Part shown: positions 62,815 to 64,000 of the stretch, one piece after another | Numbering within the stretch: position 1 is the first letter of the stretch | Layout: each line of letters begins with the position of its first letter | NCBI RefSeq assembly: GCF_025133575.1 | Contig: NZ_CP104011.1 | Location: 3,728,965 to 3,792,964, forward strand | Reading direction: 5' to 3' | Origin: Pseudomonas sp. GCEP-101 | Lineage (GTDB): Bacteria; Pseudomonadota; Gammaproteobacteria; Pseudomonadales; Pseudomonadaceae | DNA length: 64,000 bases | The notes under the pieces: model-generated | What the model was told of the DNA's origin: nothing | Seen by the model: the letters and a program-made list of their open reading frames with translations, nothing else | The model's database searches: none | Translations under genes and position numbers: made by a program

Positions 62815-63720
62815 ATGCGATTCATGGACATGCGCGGGCTCAGTCTGGGGCCCTGGAAACTGATCAGCCTGACGGTGAAGGAATTTCTCGACGACGAGAT
62901 GCCCACCTACGCCGCGGCCCTGGCCTACCAGGGGCTGTTCTCGCTGTTTCCCTTCCTGTTGTTCCTCATCGCGCTGCTGGGCTTCCTGCACCTGCCGGAG
63001 TTCTTCGACTTCCTCCGCCAGCAGGCCGACTACGTGTTGCCGGCGCAGGCGCTGGAGCAGGTCAACCCGGTGATCGACCAGTTGCAGCAACGCCAGGGCG
63101 GGCTGCTGTCCATCGGTATCGTGGTGGCGCTGTGGTCGTCGTCGGCGGCGGTGCGCTCGCTGATGATCGCGCTCAACGCCGCCTATGACGTGCGCGAAGG
63201 CCGCCCGGCGTGGAAGCGCATCCCGCTGTCGCTGTTCTACACCTTCGGCCTGGTGGCGATGCTGATGATGATCGCCGCGCTGATGATCCTCGGCCCGCAG
63301 GTCATGGGCTGGATCGCCGGCAAGGTAGGGCTGGAGGATTTCGTGGTGATCCTCTGGAGCATCCTGCGCTGGCCGGTGATCGTGATGCTGATGATGATGG
63401 CGGTGGCGATCATCTACTACGTCACGCCCAACGTGCAGCAGCGCTTCCGCTTCATCACGCCCGGCTCGGTGCTGGCGGTGGTGTTGTGGATCGCCGCGTC
63501 GCTGGGCTTTGGCTACTACGTGAAGAACTTCGCCGATTACAACGCCATGTACGGCAGCGTCGGCGCGATCATCGTGCTGCTGCTGTACTTCTACATCTCC
63601 TCGGCGGTACTGCTGCTGGGCGCTGAGCTGAACGCGGTGATCGAGCACCATCTGCCCCACGGCAAGGACGCCGGCGAGAAGACCTTCGACCAGGCCGCAC
63701 CGGCGCCTGACGAGGGCTAG
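62815..63720 (+). CDS. YihY/BrkB-family inner-membrane protein
   Basis: A 301-aa protein with six helices: MRFMDMRGLSLGPWKLISLT, then DDEMPTYAAALAYQGLFSLF (the conserved entry to helix 1), ALWSSSAAVRSLMIALNAAY and the late FADYNAMYGSVGAIIVLLLY. It is often labelled ribonuclease BN, but that name belongs to another protein; BrkB/YihY members are transporter-like proteins of unknown substrate. GGGAGG precedes ATG 62815. It overlaps the stop of the convergent gene by three bases. Confidence 0.88.
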   Translation: MRFMDMRGLSLGPWKLISLTVKEFLDDEMPTYAAALAYQGLFSLFPFLLFLIALLGFLHLPEFFDFLRQQADYVLPAQALEQVNPVIDQLQQRQGGLLSIGIVVALWSSSAAVRSLMIALNAAYDVREGRPAWKRIPLSLFYTFGLVAMLMMIAALMILGPQVMGWIAGKVGLEDFVVILWSILRWPVIVMLMMMAVAIIYYVTPNVQQRFRFITPGSVLAVVLWIAASLGFGYYVKNFADYNAMYGSVGAIIVLLLYFYISSAVLLLGAELNAVIEHHLPHGKDAGEKTFDQAAPAPDEG

Positions 63721-64000
63721 GGCTGGGGCGGTTGGCCGGCGACCGCGGGCGGTTCGCTGAGCAGCGCGTTGACCAGCGCGGTGGCCTTGTCGAAGGACGG
63801 GTAGCCGCTCCTGGCGACGTCCAGGCTGCCATAGGCCTTCTGGTAGCGCTCGGCCTTCTGCGGGTCGGCCTGTTCCACCAAGAAGGGCTCGGACCAGATC
63901 TTGTACAGCAGCGCCACCGCGTAGGGCTGCCCGGCATCGGCGGCTTTTTCCAGCAGCGGCAGCACTTCGTCCACCTGCGGGCCTTCCTTGATCTTCAGCA
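63717..64000 (-). CDS. Sel1-like repeat protein (partial, N-terminus outside window)
   Basis: Only the C-terminal 93 residues are present. The segment VLPLLEKAADAGQPYAVALL is one Sel1/TPR-like helical repeat (AxxG.pyA), followed by EQADPQKAERYQKAYGSLDV and a Pro-rich end (AVAGQPPQP). The frame stays open to the edge, so the start is not in view. The family assignment from one repeat is tentative. Confidence 0.5.
   Translation of the reverse strand, partial: LKIKEGPQVDEVLPLLEKAADAGQPYAVALLYKIWSEPFLVEQADPQKAERYQKAYGSLDVARSGYPSFDKATALVNALLSEPPAVAGQPPQP

Noticed and set aside
63569..63937. 122-codon minus-strand frame at the right end
   Set aside because: It is out of frame with the Sel1-like product and antisense to the YihY gene, with an Arg- and Pro-rich composition.

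Overview
The window is a high-GC chromosomal segment of a Pseudomonas, and gene content and order point to the neighbourhood of P. aeruginosa / P. nitroreducens / P. citronellolis. It holds the Entner-Doudoroff and glucose-uptake block in the classic pseudomonad order (gap <> edd-glk-gltR-gtrS ... gltBFGK-oprB), the flagellar and chemotaxis set flgZ-flgN-flgM-flgA <> cheV-cheR not followed by flgBCDE, a close match to the acylase PvdQ, and many short palindromic repeats. I see no rRNA, tRNA, CRISPR array, prophage or classical IS transposase. The species call is inference from recognised families.

Layout. 1-6.0 kb: three regulator/target pairs (MerR with an Old Yellow Enzyme, TetR with an MFS pump, LysR with an AbrB-type membrane protein). 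6.4-10.1 kb: a TauD-type dioxygenase divergent from a solitary pvdQ. 10.3-13.0 kb: ppk2 and a Pit phosphate transporter. 13.8-16.7 kb: a glutamine-synthetase-like glutamylpolyamine synthetase and an MFS protein. 16.8-21.3 kb: flagellar assembly and chemotaxis genes with a clear FliA promoter before flgM. 21.8-29.6 kb: a small membrane protein, the helicase lhr, a GT39-type glycosyltransferase, a DUF962 protein and an AraC regulator. 29.9-37.1 kb: trkH, a YkgJ protein, a nitroreductase, then a minus-strand Cpx-like envelope-stress block (response regulator, Spy/CpxP-like protein, sensor kinase, degenerate ATPase protein) with a coiled-coil anchor protein, yciI and yciB. 37.3-42.5 kb: RNase AM-like PHP protein, yciO, trpS, scpA, scpB. 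42.7-46.2 kb: secreted GH3 beta-glucosidase, a membrane protein, a DUF1289 protein. 46.7-61.0 kb: glucose catabolism from GAPDH to OprB and a hexose-phosphate mutarotase, with two HexR-like operators. 61.1-64.0 kb: small unknown proteins, a PGDYG protein, a YihY/BrkB protein and a partial gene.

The glucose genes form one physiological system. OprB admits sugar, GltBFGK imports glucose, Glk phosphorylates it, Edd and Gap carry it through the Entner-Doudoroff route, GtrS/GltR control uptake, and the mutarotase supplies the right hexose-6-phosphate anomer.

The most unusual structure is at 53.08-53.84 kb between gtrS and gltB. A DUF559 (Vsr-like) endonuclease gene sits between two direct copies of a composite palindromic repeat, and its last seven codons and stop lie inside the downstream repeat. 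The same repeat arms recur in at least six other intergenic regions without a nuclease gene. This looks like a nuclease-plus-repeat system comparable in logic to REP/RAYT. A separate, very abundant REP-like family (GTAGGAGCG hairpins) shows compensatory stem changes and has no transposase in the window.
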